In this document: one piece after another, positions 39,755 through 51,119 of the stretch
How the letters are laid out: every line of letters begins with the position of its first letter
Numbering within the stretch: position 1 is the first letter of the stretch
The notes under the pieces: model-generated
Seen by the model: only the letters and a program-made list of their open reading frames with translations
Told to the model about the DNA's origin: nothing
The model's database searches: none
Source: Ahaetulla prasina
Lineage: Eukaryota; Chordata; Lepidosauria; Squamata; Colubridae
Direction: 5' to 3'
Length of the DNA stretch: 64,000 nucleotides
Assembly: GCF_028640845.1 (NCBI RefSeq)
Contig: NC_080542.1
Span: 65,547,064 to 65,611,063, forward strand
Program-made: the position numbers and the translations under genes

Positions 39755-42460
39755 ATAGCTATAAAGGATTGTTGAATAATTTAGCAAATGCAGAATTATA
39801 TCTAAAAATTTAGATTTTGATACTGTCATTTTTTGGTAAACTCTAGCCTATAGATTACTAATATTATTACTGCATAGCAGAATCTCTCCTAAGCTACTGA
39901 ACAAAAATCACCATTATATTACAATAATATATTCTTTAGAAATTATATTTTGCCCAAAGAATAATGTATTAATATACTGCAACTGTTTGGTAATGTATCA
40001 GATTATTCAATTAATATAAGTCTTATATATTTTCTATAGGTTCTAATATAGCTATGAAAATCTATTATAATTAGGGTTTTATTTGGCTTTTGAATTTTAG
40101 ATATTTTTAGTTTATAATTTTTATCAAAACATTTAAACAAGAAGCAAAAAATTAACATAAATTAATATAAGATAAAGTAGTAGAAAGAAATAAAAGAAAA
40201 TTTGCAAGAAAAGTAAAAAGGAAAACAAAAAAAGATATAAAGAAGTTGCTTCTGGTACTCTTCATAACAGTTATAAGTGCAAATATATTTCTGTAAAGTT
40301 ATAGTATATTTCTATCTATAATCTATGATGTCTAATCATTAAAACTATAAATTACAACTTTTTTCACAATTTAAAATATCAACTTTGAATTTTTGAAGCA
40401 TGGATGTAATAAAAAAAGCTTTCTCTTTTCTAGACAATGCTAGCCTAGTCTGACCACTCCTGAAAAATGAATACAATAATTTGCCAATGAGAAAATTAAT
40501 GGTGTGCGTATAATTATGTTGCTAGCTGAAGAATACTGACAAACACTGTTTATCTGTGTATCCTGCCAAATAATAGATGATGTCATATGTACAACTATGG
40601 ATTAAATGAGAATTTCCATAAATCCATTATGTGACGTATTTTAAATGGCATTTTCACAAAACCTTCCATTTTACCCCACTTATATTTCTATAGAAATATA
40701 ACTTTGAGATTTTCATAGTTTTTTCCTTTTATTCTTTGCTTGACATTTGTTAGGTGTTAGGTTTGATACTTAAGTGACTGAATCTTAGGTCATATAATGC
40801 ACTCTCTAATGTGTTGTTGTGTTTAAACTAACCCTGCCAGGTCCAACAATTAGGAAAAAGTTTTGCCAATTTATGAGAGTTTTAGCATATATTTCCTTCC
40901 TCCTCCGCTCCCTCCTTCCTTCCCTCTATACCTCCCTCCCTGCTTCCCTCTTCCTCCTTAACAAATGCTATTGCAATAAGTGAACTAGGGTATTCATGTA
41001 TCAGCTGCAAAGTTCTTTGCCAATAGCCAGTTTAATACAGCAATTAAAACAGGTGAAGGCTGAGTTTAATCTGAGGGAAAAGTAATAAGAGCTGATGGAA
41101 TTGTGCATGCTGTATTTCTTGAATTGTGAATTAACACATTAAATGGTTGCAGTCTAGCAAGGTGATGGTTCACCTCCTCCTGTTTTAATCTTTTTCACTT
41201 TGCTGTTTCTAAGGAAACAGTGATAAAGGATAAAGTGGACTTGACTGCTTTGGGAGATGCAAATTTCACAGGTCCAGATTTCAGGTGGAGAGGAGATTTG
41301 CAAGGAACAGTCTTAAAAAAACAACTGCCTGCCATTTTGCAGAGAGATGAGTTTGATCTTATTGCCAGCATATAGCGTCCAAAATCTATGCTTTGTTCAT
41401 AGCCTCATAGCCTTCCTCATACTCTAAAACCTTCTGGATTACCTTAGAATCTGCACAGGACATTTTTCTGCATGGGAAATTACTCAAAAGGAAATCAGAT
41501 ATTTTAATATGCCCATTTCATCTGTGCTTGATTCCACCATATATTTTTTTGCATGTCAAATCCCATGATTCTCAATAGGTAAGTCAATCTAATTATTCCA
41601 CACTATGATTTAACAGAGATTACCAATTAAAATTATGTCAATCCAGTCCATATCTTTTTATTCATTCCCATCGTTAATCTATCTGAGAGTTTATCAGATA
41701 TTGATTAACACATCCATGTTGTTTCTGTTCAGGAAAAGCTACTGCTCCCTTAAGACACCACCAATGTTTTCAAATAACTATGATGGATCTAGTAGTTCAC
41801 ATGAGCTGCACACTATTGTTTCATAAAGCCACTGTAGAATGTATGTTTCCCAGGCCAGAGAACCAAGAAGCTTTTGCCTTGGCAGAATTTACTATAGCTC
41901 ACTGAGTCTCTCTAAACAGTTATGAAATTCTAGTACATTTCTTAGTGTTTCACATGACAGTGAGAAATAGTGCTGAGTGCTATCTTTTTTAAAAAATCTT
42001 TACAAAAGGAGAAAAAAATTCCAGAACAGACCAATAAAATGATGGCTCTGTTTCCTATTATGTTTCTCTGGAGTTCTGTAAGTAAAAATATTTTCTCAAT
42101 GTTCTTGGAGACTCCATATGGCTATTGGTCAATGATATATCTTCATAAATCATTGTTCCTTTTTTTTTTAATTCCCTATGCCAACACAATCTTTTCATTA
42201 TGTGAGATGTATCTTGTTTTCTCTACCAATATCATATTCAAACACGTTCTACTGAGGCTACTCCTGAAAAGTAAGATCTAACCTATTCCCACTCCCATCC
42301 CCCACCCAGGTGCATCAGCTGCCTCCTTTTCCATCTTATGTCAACGATTGCATTCTGTTTGCATTGTGATTTTATTGGGTATATTTATATTTGATGATTT
42401 CAATGTTTTTATGTTGTAAGCTTCTCTGGGTTGCTTTGAAATGAGATGGGAGACAAATGT
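39755..42460. other. AT-rich sequence, mostly single copy
   Basis: No credible gene. A TCCC/TTCC-rich microsatellite lies at 40895-40955. A moderately complex block at 41020-41290, rich in homeodomain-like ATTA sites, may be conserved non-coding sequence. Frames at 41635-41826 and 41970-42281 show no family signature. Confidence 0.5.
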
Positions 42461-42521
42461 AACAACAACAACAACAACAATAAACTCAGTTGACTGAGCT
42501 TCATGTTTAATGAATAAACTA

Positions 42522-42616
<95 letters not shown>
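42461..42616. repeat. Compound trinucleotide microsatellites
   Basis: ACA/AAC repeats at 42461-42481, AAT repeats at 42522-42570 and AGT repeats at 42571-42616. The poly-tyrosine frames on the minus strand (42341-42732) are translations of these repeats and not genes. Confidence 0.95.
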
Positions 42617-42619
42617 TGC

Positions 42620-43060
42620 GGAAATTTGGGCTGGTGCTGTAGCTGCATGAGCCATACTGGATGCTCAAAGAAGGGCATATAATTCCCTTGCTCCATGAAT
42701 TGCACTGGGTGCCAGTGTGTGTCTAGGTCCAATTCAAGGTGTATAAAGCCCTACGTGGCATAGGGCCAGGTCATCTACAGAACCAGCTTAGACCCATCTT
42801 GTCTGCCTTCCCATTCATTTAGTCAGGTATTACGACTGATGGGGTCTGGGAATGGGGCCTTTTCTGCCACTGCCTCTGCATTGTGGAACATGCTGCCCAC
42901 CCCCAGAGGTGAGGAAAGCCCCAATCTCTTGGTCTTCCACAAAGGGGTCAAATTTTGGCTCTGTGGCCTTGCATGGAGGCCACAGAGGACCACGTAATCA
43001 TGGAGTTGGATAGTCCCATGAAAGTTCACCTGCCTTGGAATAATTAATGTTAAATGACTA
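42620..43060 (+). mobile_element. Old L2-like LINE 3' fragment
   Basis: The plus strand reads LHELHWVPVCV, then QFKVYKALRGIGPGHLQNQL and, in another frame, CGTCCPPPEV-like residues. Together they form a decayed L2-type C-terminus. It is older than the fragment at 28293-28838, with several stops and no clear tail. Confidence 0.7.
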
Positions 43061-43431
43061 TCTTAGAATTTGTAACTGTTTAACTGTCATTAATCTATAA
43101 TTTTTAATGTTCTAATTTAATGTTAATCTATACACATACACACTCTTCTTTATTTGGGGTGGAGCTGGAAGGCCTTTATGGAGTTGAATGGTTTACTGGC
43201 TGGATGCCCTTCCTGATGCCTATGCAGAGTTCGCAGCAGATATTTTCTCTTTGCACTCTCACATCTGCCACTGTCTAGGATTAAACTCTGAACCTTACAA
43301 ATGGGAGGCTAGCTTCTTCACCTCTAGGCATCCATGCCATATATACTTATTGTCCTTATATTTCAATAATGTAACTGAAAAAACCTCATTCTAAAGATTC
43401 TCTTCTATTGACCAATAGAAGAAAATATAGA
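43061..43431 (+). other. Possible dispersed-repeat fragment
   Basis: The stretch GGTTTACTGGCTGGATGCCC followed by TTCCTGATGCC (43187-43217) resembles a tail motif seen in several vertebrate SINE and RTE-like repeats. I cannot assign it firmly. The rest is unremarkable. Confidence 0.35.
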
Positions 43432-43566
43432 ACAATGATGGCTAACCTTTCTTTCCTCGGGTGCTGAAAGCACATGTGTGCACACAGTAGCACGTGCATG
43501 CATGCCCACACCCATAATGCAATGCCCCCTCACGCTCCCGCCCCCCCCATGCTCCCCCAGAGGCGA
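43432..43566 (+). mobile_element. hAT-like remnant
   Basis: AACAATGATGGCTAACCTTTC followed by a GTGCTGAAAGCAC palindrome resembles the ends of common squamate hAT repeats. A related start, CAGTGATGGCAAACCTTTTTGG, occurs at 62705-62726. Boundaries not resolved. Confidence 0.5.
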
Positions 43567-44325
43567 GGCGAGGGCTTGGCAGCGCAAGGAACAACAGCCA
43601 ACAATTTGATAGCTGGCCATCCACATCCCATTGAACAACTAAAAAGACATACACAACAGGCATTATATAAATACCACACAGAGAATAGCTCAAAGCACAC
43701 AGTCTGCTAGAGAGAGTTCCCTCCAGTATGAATCCCAAAGCTCAGAAGACTAAACCTTTGGTCCCAGTGACTGAATCAGATTGGATGCTGCAACATTATC
43801 CTGGGACACATTCAGTCATAAGAAATATATGAATGACTTCCCCTTTGATCATAGCAAATATGAACAAATTTACTAACATATCATCTTGCCTTAAAGTACA
43901 AAACTATTGCTTTTTCTTATATCCCATCTCTTGTCTACAAACAAATTCTTAAAGACATCGCCATTCAAATGTCCATTAAACAAAAGTCCATTAAGGGTTA
44001 TTCATAGATTGCCCTATTTTCATTATTATCATTTTTTGTATTTTTGATCTTCAAGTCTGTACAATTAATGTCCTACTTTTAAAAAAAAATCTTTGCTTTT
44101 TCTCACAAAATTCTTCACAAAATACATGACCCAATAAATTAGAGATTGAAAGTAATATGTTGTGCCTGATAAAAATACTTGATCAGACACAACATATGAT
44201 TTTACAGCATGACAGATAAAAAGCATCTGGCTAATTATTTCTGAACTGTCATAAATAAATAAGAAACAAATGAAATAGGTCATCTACACAAATGGCTTGC
44301 AAACTATTCTGTCCAATCCAATCTA
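43567..44325. other. No recognised feature
   Basis: AT-rich single-copy sequence without a credible gene or terminal repeats. Confidence 0.5.
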
Positions 44326-44329
44326 ATTA

Positions 44330-44440
44330 ATGGTGGACTTCAAATTTTTTAACAACTGGTTCTCTGCCCTAATGACTGGCTGGGTGGTCATGGCGGGTGG
44401 TCATGTGACTGAGTGGGTGTGGCCAACTTGACGTCTCTTT
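44330..44440. mobile_element. hAT fragment (family of 13634-14896)
   Basis: GGACTTCAAATTTTTTAACAAC and CTGGTTCTCTGCCC, followed by GTGGTCATGGCGGG and GGGTGTGGCC. It matches the terminal region of the hAT family at 13634 and 16482 but lacks both ends. Confidence 0.55.
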
Positions 44441-44797
44441 TGCTTTCTCTGGGCTAATGAGTTAAAAGCTACCTCTAGATATTCATTTTAATAAGATTTT
44501 TAGAAATCTGCAGTTGAAAGTTCTTCATGTCTCCTTACCCTGAAGACCCAATTTCATTTGAAATTTAATCCCAGACTGATTGCCCTTTTAGCATTTCTCT
44601 TGATAATTCTCCAAAATGCACCTCTAAGAAGCTACATCTGTCAGAAGACCTCATACATATGCAGATTTGCAGACATCCTGGCTTTGGCTGAAAGAACTGC
44701 AGGCAGCCTTCCCCACCACACACTTCCTCTTCCCGCCACACAGAAATTCAATCTCCACTTATTTGCCTGAACAGTAACGTTTTGTCAGGGAAAAATT

Positions 44798-45386
44798 AGC
44801 AATAGCAATAGCACTTGGACTTTCTAGTGCTTTACAGCCCTCTCTAAGCAGTATACAGAGTCAGCATATTTCTCCCAATGATCTGGATCCTTATTTTGAT
44901 GAACTTGGAAGGATGGAAGGCTGTGCCAACCTTGAGCAGGTGAGACTTGAATTTCAGGCAGTCAACAGAATTAGCCCACCATACTGCATTCTAAAAACGG
45001 AAGTGGTGGCTCAGGGGCTAAGACAGCTGAGCTTGTCGATCGAAAGGTCGGCAGTTCGGCAGTTCAAATCCCTAGTGCTACTGTGTAACGGGGTGAGCTC
45101 CCGTTACTTGTCCCAGCTTCTGCCAACCTAGCAGTTTCGAAAGCACATAAAAATGCAAGTAGAAAGGGACCACCTTTGGTGGGAAGGTAACAGTGTTCCG
45201 TGCGCCTTTGGCATTGAGTCATGCTGGCCACATGACCACAGAGACGTCTTCGGGCAGCGCTGACTCTTCGACTTTGAAACGGAGATGAGTACCACCCCCT
45301 AGAGTCGGCAACGATTAGCACGTATGTGCGAGGGGAACCTTTACCTTTACCTTACTGCACTCTAACCACCATATCACCATGGCTCT
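44798..45386 (-). mobile_element. SINE family B, split by a SINE family A insertion
   Basis: On the minus strand the tRNA-like head (GAGCCATGGTGATATGGTGG, then TTAGAGTGCAGTA) lies at 45353-45386. The body lies at 44798-44994, ending CAAGTGCTATTGCTATTGC. Between them sits a SINE A on the opposite strand. The repeat TACTGCA(T/C)TCTAA at 44982-44994 and 45353-45365 is both part of SINE B and the target duplication of SINE A. Confidence 0.85.
44995..45352 (+). mobile_element. SINE family A inserted in SINE B
   Basis: Head GTGGTGGCTCAGGGGCTAAG with an A-box-like match and B-box-like AGTTCAAATCCC (45061-45072). It ends ACCTTTACCTTTACC. A 13-bp target duplication with one mismatch flanks it. The terminal TTTACC repeat is the presumed LINE-recognised tail. 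Confidence 0.88.
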
Positions 45387-46110
45387 CAAAAAAACGGGTG
45401 GGATGGGGGTGGGGAGAATAAACAGGGCAACAATAGTTCCAGTAATTCCAAACAAATAATTCGAAACAAAAGTAAAAAATGACCACACACAAATCTGGAT
45501 CACATTTAGCACTGAGCCTATGTTTCTGAATTTTTGTAAGCTTCTTGATCCATCTCCATCTCTACCTCCAAATCCTGGTTTCATTCACATTCTGCTGGAA
45601 AGCTTCCTATCTGCTTAACTCTGACATTGTTCTCTTCTCTTTATTGGGATTAGATTGCTGACTCAACCATCTCACTGGCTTTGTCAGTTTAATAGTGCTT
45701 AATAAACTGACCCTTATTTTCTTCTCATTTAAATTTAGACAAATCTGGAAATAATGTATTTTATAAGATATATCTATCTGCCACTGAAAGTAGCTTATAT
45801 ACGAGACCAATTTGAAAAGCTCAATTCCATTACAATTGTAACCATAAATTGTAATAATGATTTTCAACTTTCCTCCACTCCTTTATTTGTAAATCCTAAT
45901 GATGCAACCATCTATTTGTCATCCATCCATCCACTTTACAATTTATTTAACATATGAATAAACTGTTAATTACTTTATAGCTTAAATCAGATCAGGTAAA
46001 AATTGACCAAACTTTCTAATTACAGTAAGTTTTCTTCATTCCAAATTGTAGTTATTTAGCAGTAAGAAAAAAAAACCACTTTGCATTTCCACAATAACAT
46101 GTTTTCCCAA
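45387..46110. other. No recognised feature
   Basis: AT-rich; no gene, no terminal repeats and no match to other repeats in the window. Confidence 0.5.
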
Positions 46111-46139
46111 AATAAGCTCTGTCTTTTCCCGTATTTTAG

Positions 46140-46660
46140 GTACATAGTTTATTATTTATTCATCCATTCATTTAATTGATTTATAGTGCTGCCTATTCAG
46201 CACTCAAGGGAGGGTGATGTATATCACTTAAAAATAATAATAAAAAGTATGTGGCAATTGAGACCAGAATTGCTACTGCTAAGTTGTAAAATATGACATC
46301 AAGAGTCCAAGTCATTTAGTTATGGCAGTTTCAGCAGTCCCAGTTGCTGTCATAAACTAAGGACCATGCGGGTCATTAAGCAAGGACCTAATGTGGCCAG
46401 GTATTCTGACTTTCTGCTGATTTCTCCATTGACTGCTTGAGGGAAGCAACGTCAGAAATCAGATCATGTAATTGTGACTTATTGCAATGTTGTAATTGCA
46501 AGATGGCACCAGGTACCAGACTGTTATCATATAATTGTAAGGGTGCTATGATGTTTGTAACTCTGATAATCAACTATAACTCCGATTATCCCCTCATTCA
46601 GTGCTGTTGCAAGTTTGAATGGTTGCAGAATAACTGTTCATTACTCTATATTTATCACCT
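46140..46660. mobile_element. Repeat remnants, MITE-like
   Basis: At 46145-46240 the block TTGATTTATAGTGCTGCC and GGGAGGGTGATGTATATCA looks like the end of a common squamate repeat. At 46320-46640 the order GTCATAAACTAAGGACC, GGTCATTAAGCAAGGACC, then ATTCAGTGCTGTTGCAAG and GTTTGAATGG parallels the MITE family at 3862 and 38122. The two are not exact relatives. Low confidence on boundaries. Confidence 0.45.
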
Positions 46661-46914
46661 GTAAACAAAAACAGGACAAAAGTGTCAGGAGAAAAATCAT
46701 TCAACAGGTTATACCACTTCCAGACCAAATTCCTGACATTAAAAAAAATGCTTTTTGCAAGACAGATTGGGATCAGCCAGATCATGGGGAGAATGATCTT
46801 CCAAAGGGAGGGACAGTAGAATGGTCATTTCCTGGGTCCATCAGGAAAATAACAGACCCAGAGAATTCCTGTCATATCTTACTGGATAGACAGAAGTAGA
46901 TGAAGATAAACAGT

Positions 46915-47210
46915 CGTGCAAGTAGCCCGGCCCTGCACTATATAGGGCTTTCTAGATAAGGATCAGCCCTTGAATTATACCAAAAACTGAACTGCTAATC
47001 AGTGCTGCTTGTGAAATAAATGTGTTTTCATATTAATGTATGCCCATAACTACCTACACCACTTCATATAGGATGAACTGAAGCCACTGAACCAAAGTCA
47101 ACAGCAATTGAAGTCAACAAGGGTAGCGCAATATAGTGTCCACTGCAGTAATTCAATTGTAAAGTGACAAAAAATGAGTGGTTGTGAATGGGCTTCCTAA
47201 TTCAGAAATA
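46915..47210 (-). mobile_element. Old L2-like LINE fragment
   Basis: GCAAGTAGCCCGGCCCTGCA, GGGCTTTCTAGATAAGGATCA and TGCAGTAATTCAATTG follow the same order as in the fragment at 28293-28838 (TAGCCCGGCCCTATGCC ... GCAGTAATCTAGG). More diverged, without a readable frame. Confidence 0.65.
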
Positions 47211-47277
47211 AATAGGCATATAAAATGAAGCTGTGCAAAGGACCTCCAAGCCCCAGCTGTCAGTTGTTTGAGCATTA

Positions 47278-48659
47278 GTCTAGGACAGGGGTCCCCAACC
47301 TTTGGACCTCAGGGACCACCAAGTTCATAATTTTGAATCCCACAGACCATTGGGGGGGGGAAGCTCAGCTGCCTTTAACCAGTGCACTATTATTATTTTT
47401 TGCACAACATAACCAAGGCAATGCAGCAAAGAAAACAAAGCTAACAAATCTCAGTTCCCCTGCTTTATGCTAAATTTATTTTAAGAATTTATACTCATTC
47501 TATTATTAAATGCACAGGCATATTCGTACCTGGGATTTATCCACCAATCCAATACAAAGAGAAGTCTTTAAAGCCCGTTGTTTCTAAATTTTTGTTTTTA
47601 AATCACCCAGGCCAAAAAAAAAGCAGGTTGGAAGCAAATGGAAGACTTGAGAAAGTAATGGTTGCAGGGGGTGGGGGAATCAATGAGAAAACAGGAGATG
47701 TCAGAAAGGGATGGCCAATGTATATAGTAATTTTTAAAAATCACAATCAAAGGGGATTTGAGCAGCTAATACCGGAAAACTTTGGAAAGTGCCAGCTGGG
47801 TACAAAAAGGGGAAGGATCTCTTTTTTTCCCCAGAAAGAGCTGCAGGAAAAGAAGGGGAAAGAGCCAGGTGGGAGACAAGCCTTTGTGCAGAAAAGTCAG
47901 GCAAAGATACCCTATACCAGGTTTCCTCCTCCTCCTGCTGGAACTTCTGCTGCTCTTCTTCTTTTTCTTCCTGGCCGTAGCCACCCAACCTCTGAAGATC
48001 CAGTATTTCCATCTCATCCAAAAGGCTGGCTGGGGCCAGAAGAATGGAAGGAGCGGCAAGGGCTTTGTGGGGTCCCCCTGATGGAAGATGGCTTGAAGTA
48101 GACAAAGGGCTTGGCTTGGCATATGAGAGCCAGCTCTGGGCTTGACCTGCTAGCTGGAGGGGAGCTGCTGTAGGGAACTGATGAGGGGTGCTTGGGGCTT
48201 GGAGTGCTTGGGGCTTGGAGTGGTAGACCACGTCCAGGAAGCACTATAACAGAGAGAAGCAGCCGGAGTCAACCCTGGCTTTGCTGTCCATTGCAGATGC
48301 TACATCGGCCCCCTGCAAACTTTCACCTTTTGAGGAGCCTGGTCAAAGTTTCCCGTGCCGCTTCAGTGAGCTCTCCTTCAGAGACAAGAGTTTGCAGGGG
48401 GCCAATCTAGTGTTTGCAATGAACAGAAAAGCCAGGGTTGATTACAGCTGCTTCTCTCTGCTAACAGGCAGCCAAGCTAACTGCCTGAAGGATCCATTCT
48501 GTCCCTGGGAGTAAAATGCTGAAGCGCGAGTGGCATGGGAAACTTTGGTTGGGCGCCTCGAAAGAAATGCAAAGATTTGTCTGTGGACCACCAAAATTTT
48601 TTCATGGACCACCAGAGTCCACAGAGGTCCGTGGACCACCAGTGACCATTGGTCTAGGA
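47278..48659. mobile_element. Non-autonomous hAT element, 1.37 kb, with perfect 8-bp duplication
   Basis: GTCTAGGA at 47278-47285 and 48652-48659 flanks the element. The left end CAGGGGTCCCCAACCTTTGG is a classical hAT end. The right end is decayed (CACCAGTGACCATTG). The motif GTGGACCACCA occurs several times near the right end and GGGACCACCA near the left. Overlapping frames on both strands at 47592-48244 (up to 169 codons) contain no hAT dimerisation or catalytic blocks, and I do not call them genes. The GC-rich interior may derive from captured genomic sequence. Confidence 0.82.
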
Positions 48660-49260
48660 GGTTCCACAAACTGCATAATGGATTTGGGGCAATGCTATCC
48701 CATCAATTGTTGAACCACAGGATTCCACCTTATCTGGAAACTGAATCTAACTCTGCCTTTTTCCATTTAGTATGTTATAGTCTTCATACACTAAGACAGA
48801 ATCTTAGTGAGATTACTTGCATGGCCTAGGGTTGATATACACAATAGAGTATCATTAGCATATTGATGATTACTAATCCTGTATGATGAATGACTTTACT
48901 CAGGGATTGTCGGTAATTGTTATCAAAGGAAAAGAAATGATCCCTGAGACACTCCACAGACAACTAGCCTCAGAGGAAAGAGAATAGCCATAGTATAGTA
49001 GTATCTCCCACTTCCAAACCCTGAGCTTGTCCATGATATCAAAAGTACCAAGAAATCAAGAACAGCCAGATTGGATGTTCTCCAGCTCCATCTTGATTCC
49101 ATTACAGGTTATCAACCTGTATAACCAATATTTTTCCAAGTTGCAATTCAGGGTAGATGACTACTTCCTTTTTTGTCTTCCTTCTTTTTCAAGAATGCTT
49201 TTTGATTCCATATCTAATACTATCTGTCATCTTTCTAAATAAATACTGTTCTTGCATACA
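48660..49260. other. No recognised feature
   Basis: No credible gene. Parts near 48690-48830 may be decayed repeat. Frames of up to 71 codons have no signature. Confidence 0.45.
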
Positions 49261-49269
49261 ATTTTATAT

Positions 49270-50575
49270 CTATATTCAGTATTAGATAACACAACTAAGG
49301 CAAAATATCAGAAAATAGCCAGAATCTGCAAAGATGAAGCAAAGGCTCAGAATGAACAAAGATTTGAGACAAAAGTCAAAGATAATAAAAAAAAAGTTTC
49401 TTCCAACATATAAATAATAATAAAAAATCAAAGAAACAGTTGGTCCACTAAAAAGAGAAAGATGGAGAAGATGGCAATGAAGTAACAGGCAACAGAGAGA
49501 AAGCAGAGCTGCTTAACTCATTCTCTGTATCGGTCTTCATGCAAAAAGAAACTATAGCCCAACCTACTAAAAACCTAACTGTAAAAGACAAACTAGAAAT
49601 ATAAGTTAAAATATGCAAAAAAATTGAGATACTAATAGGTAAAGGTAAAGGTTCCCCTTGCACATATGTGCTAGTCGTTCCCAACTCTAGGGGCTGGTGC
49701 TCATCTCTGTTTCAAAGCTGAAGAGCCAGCACTATCTGAAGACGTCTCCGTGGTCATATGGCCAGGATGATTAAACACCAAAGGCACATGGAATGCTGTT
49801 ACCTTCCCACCAAAGGTGGTCCCTATTTTTCTACTTGCATTTTTTATGTGCTTTTGAACTTCTAACTTGGCAGAAGCTGGGACAAGTAACGGGAGCCCAT
49901 TAGGCGACACTAGGGATTCGAACCACTGAACTGCTGACCTTTCGATCGACAAGTGACACTGTGTCAGTACTGAGCCACTGCATCCCTACTAAGCCACCGT
50001 GTTCCTATGAGGTACTAATACCACTCTAATACCACTCTATAAAGCCTTATTAAGACCACACCTAGAATACTGCATTCAGTTTTGGTCACCACGCTATATA
50101 AAAGATGTTGGGACTCTAGAAAAAGTGCAGAGAAGAGCAACCAGGATGATTAGGGGACTGGAGACTAAAATATATGAAGAATGGTTACATGAACTGGGCA
50201 TGGCTAGTCAAATGAAGAGAAGGACCGGGGAGACATGATAGCAGTGTTCCAATATTTGAGGGGCTGCCACAGAGAGGAAGGGGTCAAGCTATTTTCCAAG
50301 GCACCTGAAGGCCAACAAGGAATAATGGATGAAAACTGACCAAGGAGAGGTTCAGCCTAGAAATGAGACATTTCTTGACAGTGAGAACAATCAACCAATG
50401 GAACAGCTTGCCTTTGGAAGTTGTGGGAGCTTCATCACTGGAGGCTTTCAGAAAGAGATTGGACTGCCATTTGTCAGAAATGGTTTAGGGTCTCCTGCTT
50501 GGGCAGGGGGTTGTACTAGATTACCTACAAAATCCCTTCCAACTCCGTTACTCTGTTAGATAATTAGATATCCAA
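49270..50575 (+). mobile_element. CR1 LINE, internally deleted, carrying a SINE
   Basis: The left piece (49270-49637) reads the start of the CR1 reverse-transcriptase region: KETVGPLKREDGEDGNEVTG, EKAELLNSFSVSVFMQKETI. The right piece (50009-50575) reads [34 protein letters not shown] and the 3' untranslated CR1 signature with CTCTGTTAG. The palm domain between them is missing. That deletion predates the SINE insertion, because the SINE target duplication is intact around the joint. Confidence 0.82.
49626..50020 (-). mobile_element. SINE family A inserted in CR1
   Basis: SINE 49638-50008, flanked by GAGATACTAATA (49626-49637) and GAGGTACTAATA (50009-50020), 11 of 12 identical. On the minus strand its head is irregular. 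GGTGGCTTAGTAGGGATGCA precedes GTGGCTCAGTACTGACAC, so the tRNA-like head appears partly duplicated. Confidence 0.85.
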
Positions 50576-50692
50576 CAGCTAGATCTTCTGGAAGATTAGC
50601 CAACCTAACTATGTAGCTGAAAATAGTTCTGTTCTCATAGCTCATTGGCCCAAACATCAGTGGATTGAATTTTCAGCCAATACAGGGATTAG

Positions 50693-51012
50693 AATGGGTG
50701 TTGCTCCTACCTGATACACCCATTTTCTGTAGGGGACGAGAGACTCCAGGCATGATATTCACTCTGACTTCTAGCTCTATAGAAGTTCAAACTCTAAGTT
50801 CAAACTGAAGAGACCCCTCTGTTGACATTCCCAGTTTCAACAATGTCACTGCGAGGTTCCAGGTTGCAGCTCCTGCAGCAACACCCCAAGGATACCCCGG
50901 ACTAGATCCCTCTTAGGGTGGGGCTGGAGTCTCTCCTAGCCTACAGAAAATGGATGTATCAGGTAGGACCAACACCCATTTTCCTGATAGGGGACTCGAG
51001 ACTCCAGGCATG
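50693..51012. repeat. DIRS-2 terminal inverted repeat and internal complementary region
   Basis: 50693-50732 and 50941-50980 are complementary over 40 bp with two mismatches. For example, CAGGTAGGACCAACACCC in the second pairs with the first. Direct copies of GAGACTCCAGGCATG follow both (50739-50753 and 50998-51012). Such a terminal repeat plus internal complement is the DIRS signature used to make circular DNA. Confidence 0.88.
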
Positions 51013-51119
51013 GGACTTACCAAAGCCGGCTGTCCTCATGGGTGGGAACTAGTCTGGTCCTGCTCACCGGGCATCTCCAGTACTCGCTGAAGGATTCTCC
51101 TGCCAAAGGCGGCCTCCAC

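Noticed and set aside
42341..42732. Minus-strand frames with long tyrosine, threonine and leucine runs
   Set aside because: They are translations of the AAT and AGT microsatellites in successive frames, not proteins.
45061..45072. B-box-like sequence suggesting a tRNA gene
   Set aside because: It lies in the head of SINE A. There is no cloverleaf and no acceptor stem, and the same unit recurs in other SINE copies.
47592..48244. Overlapping frames of 118-169 codons on both strands
   Set aside because: Several frames on both strands are open together because of GC-rich composition. None shows a domain, and all lie inside a non-autonomous hAT element.
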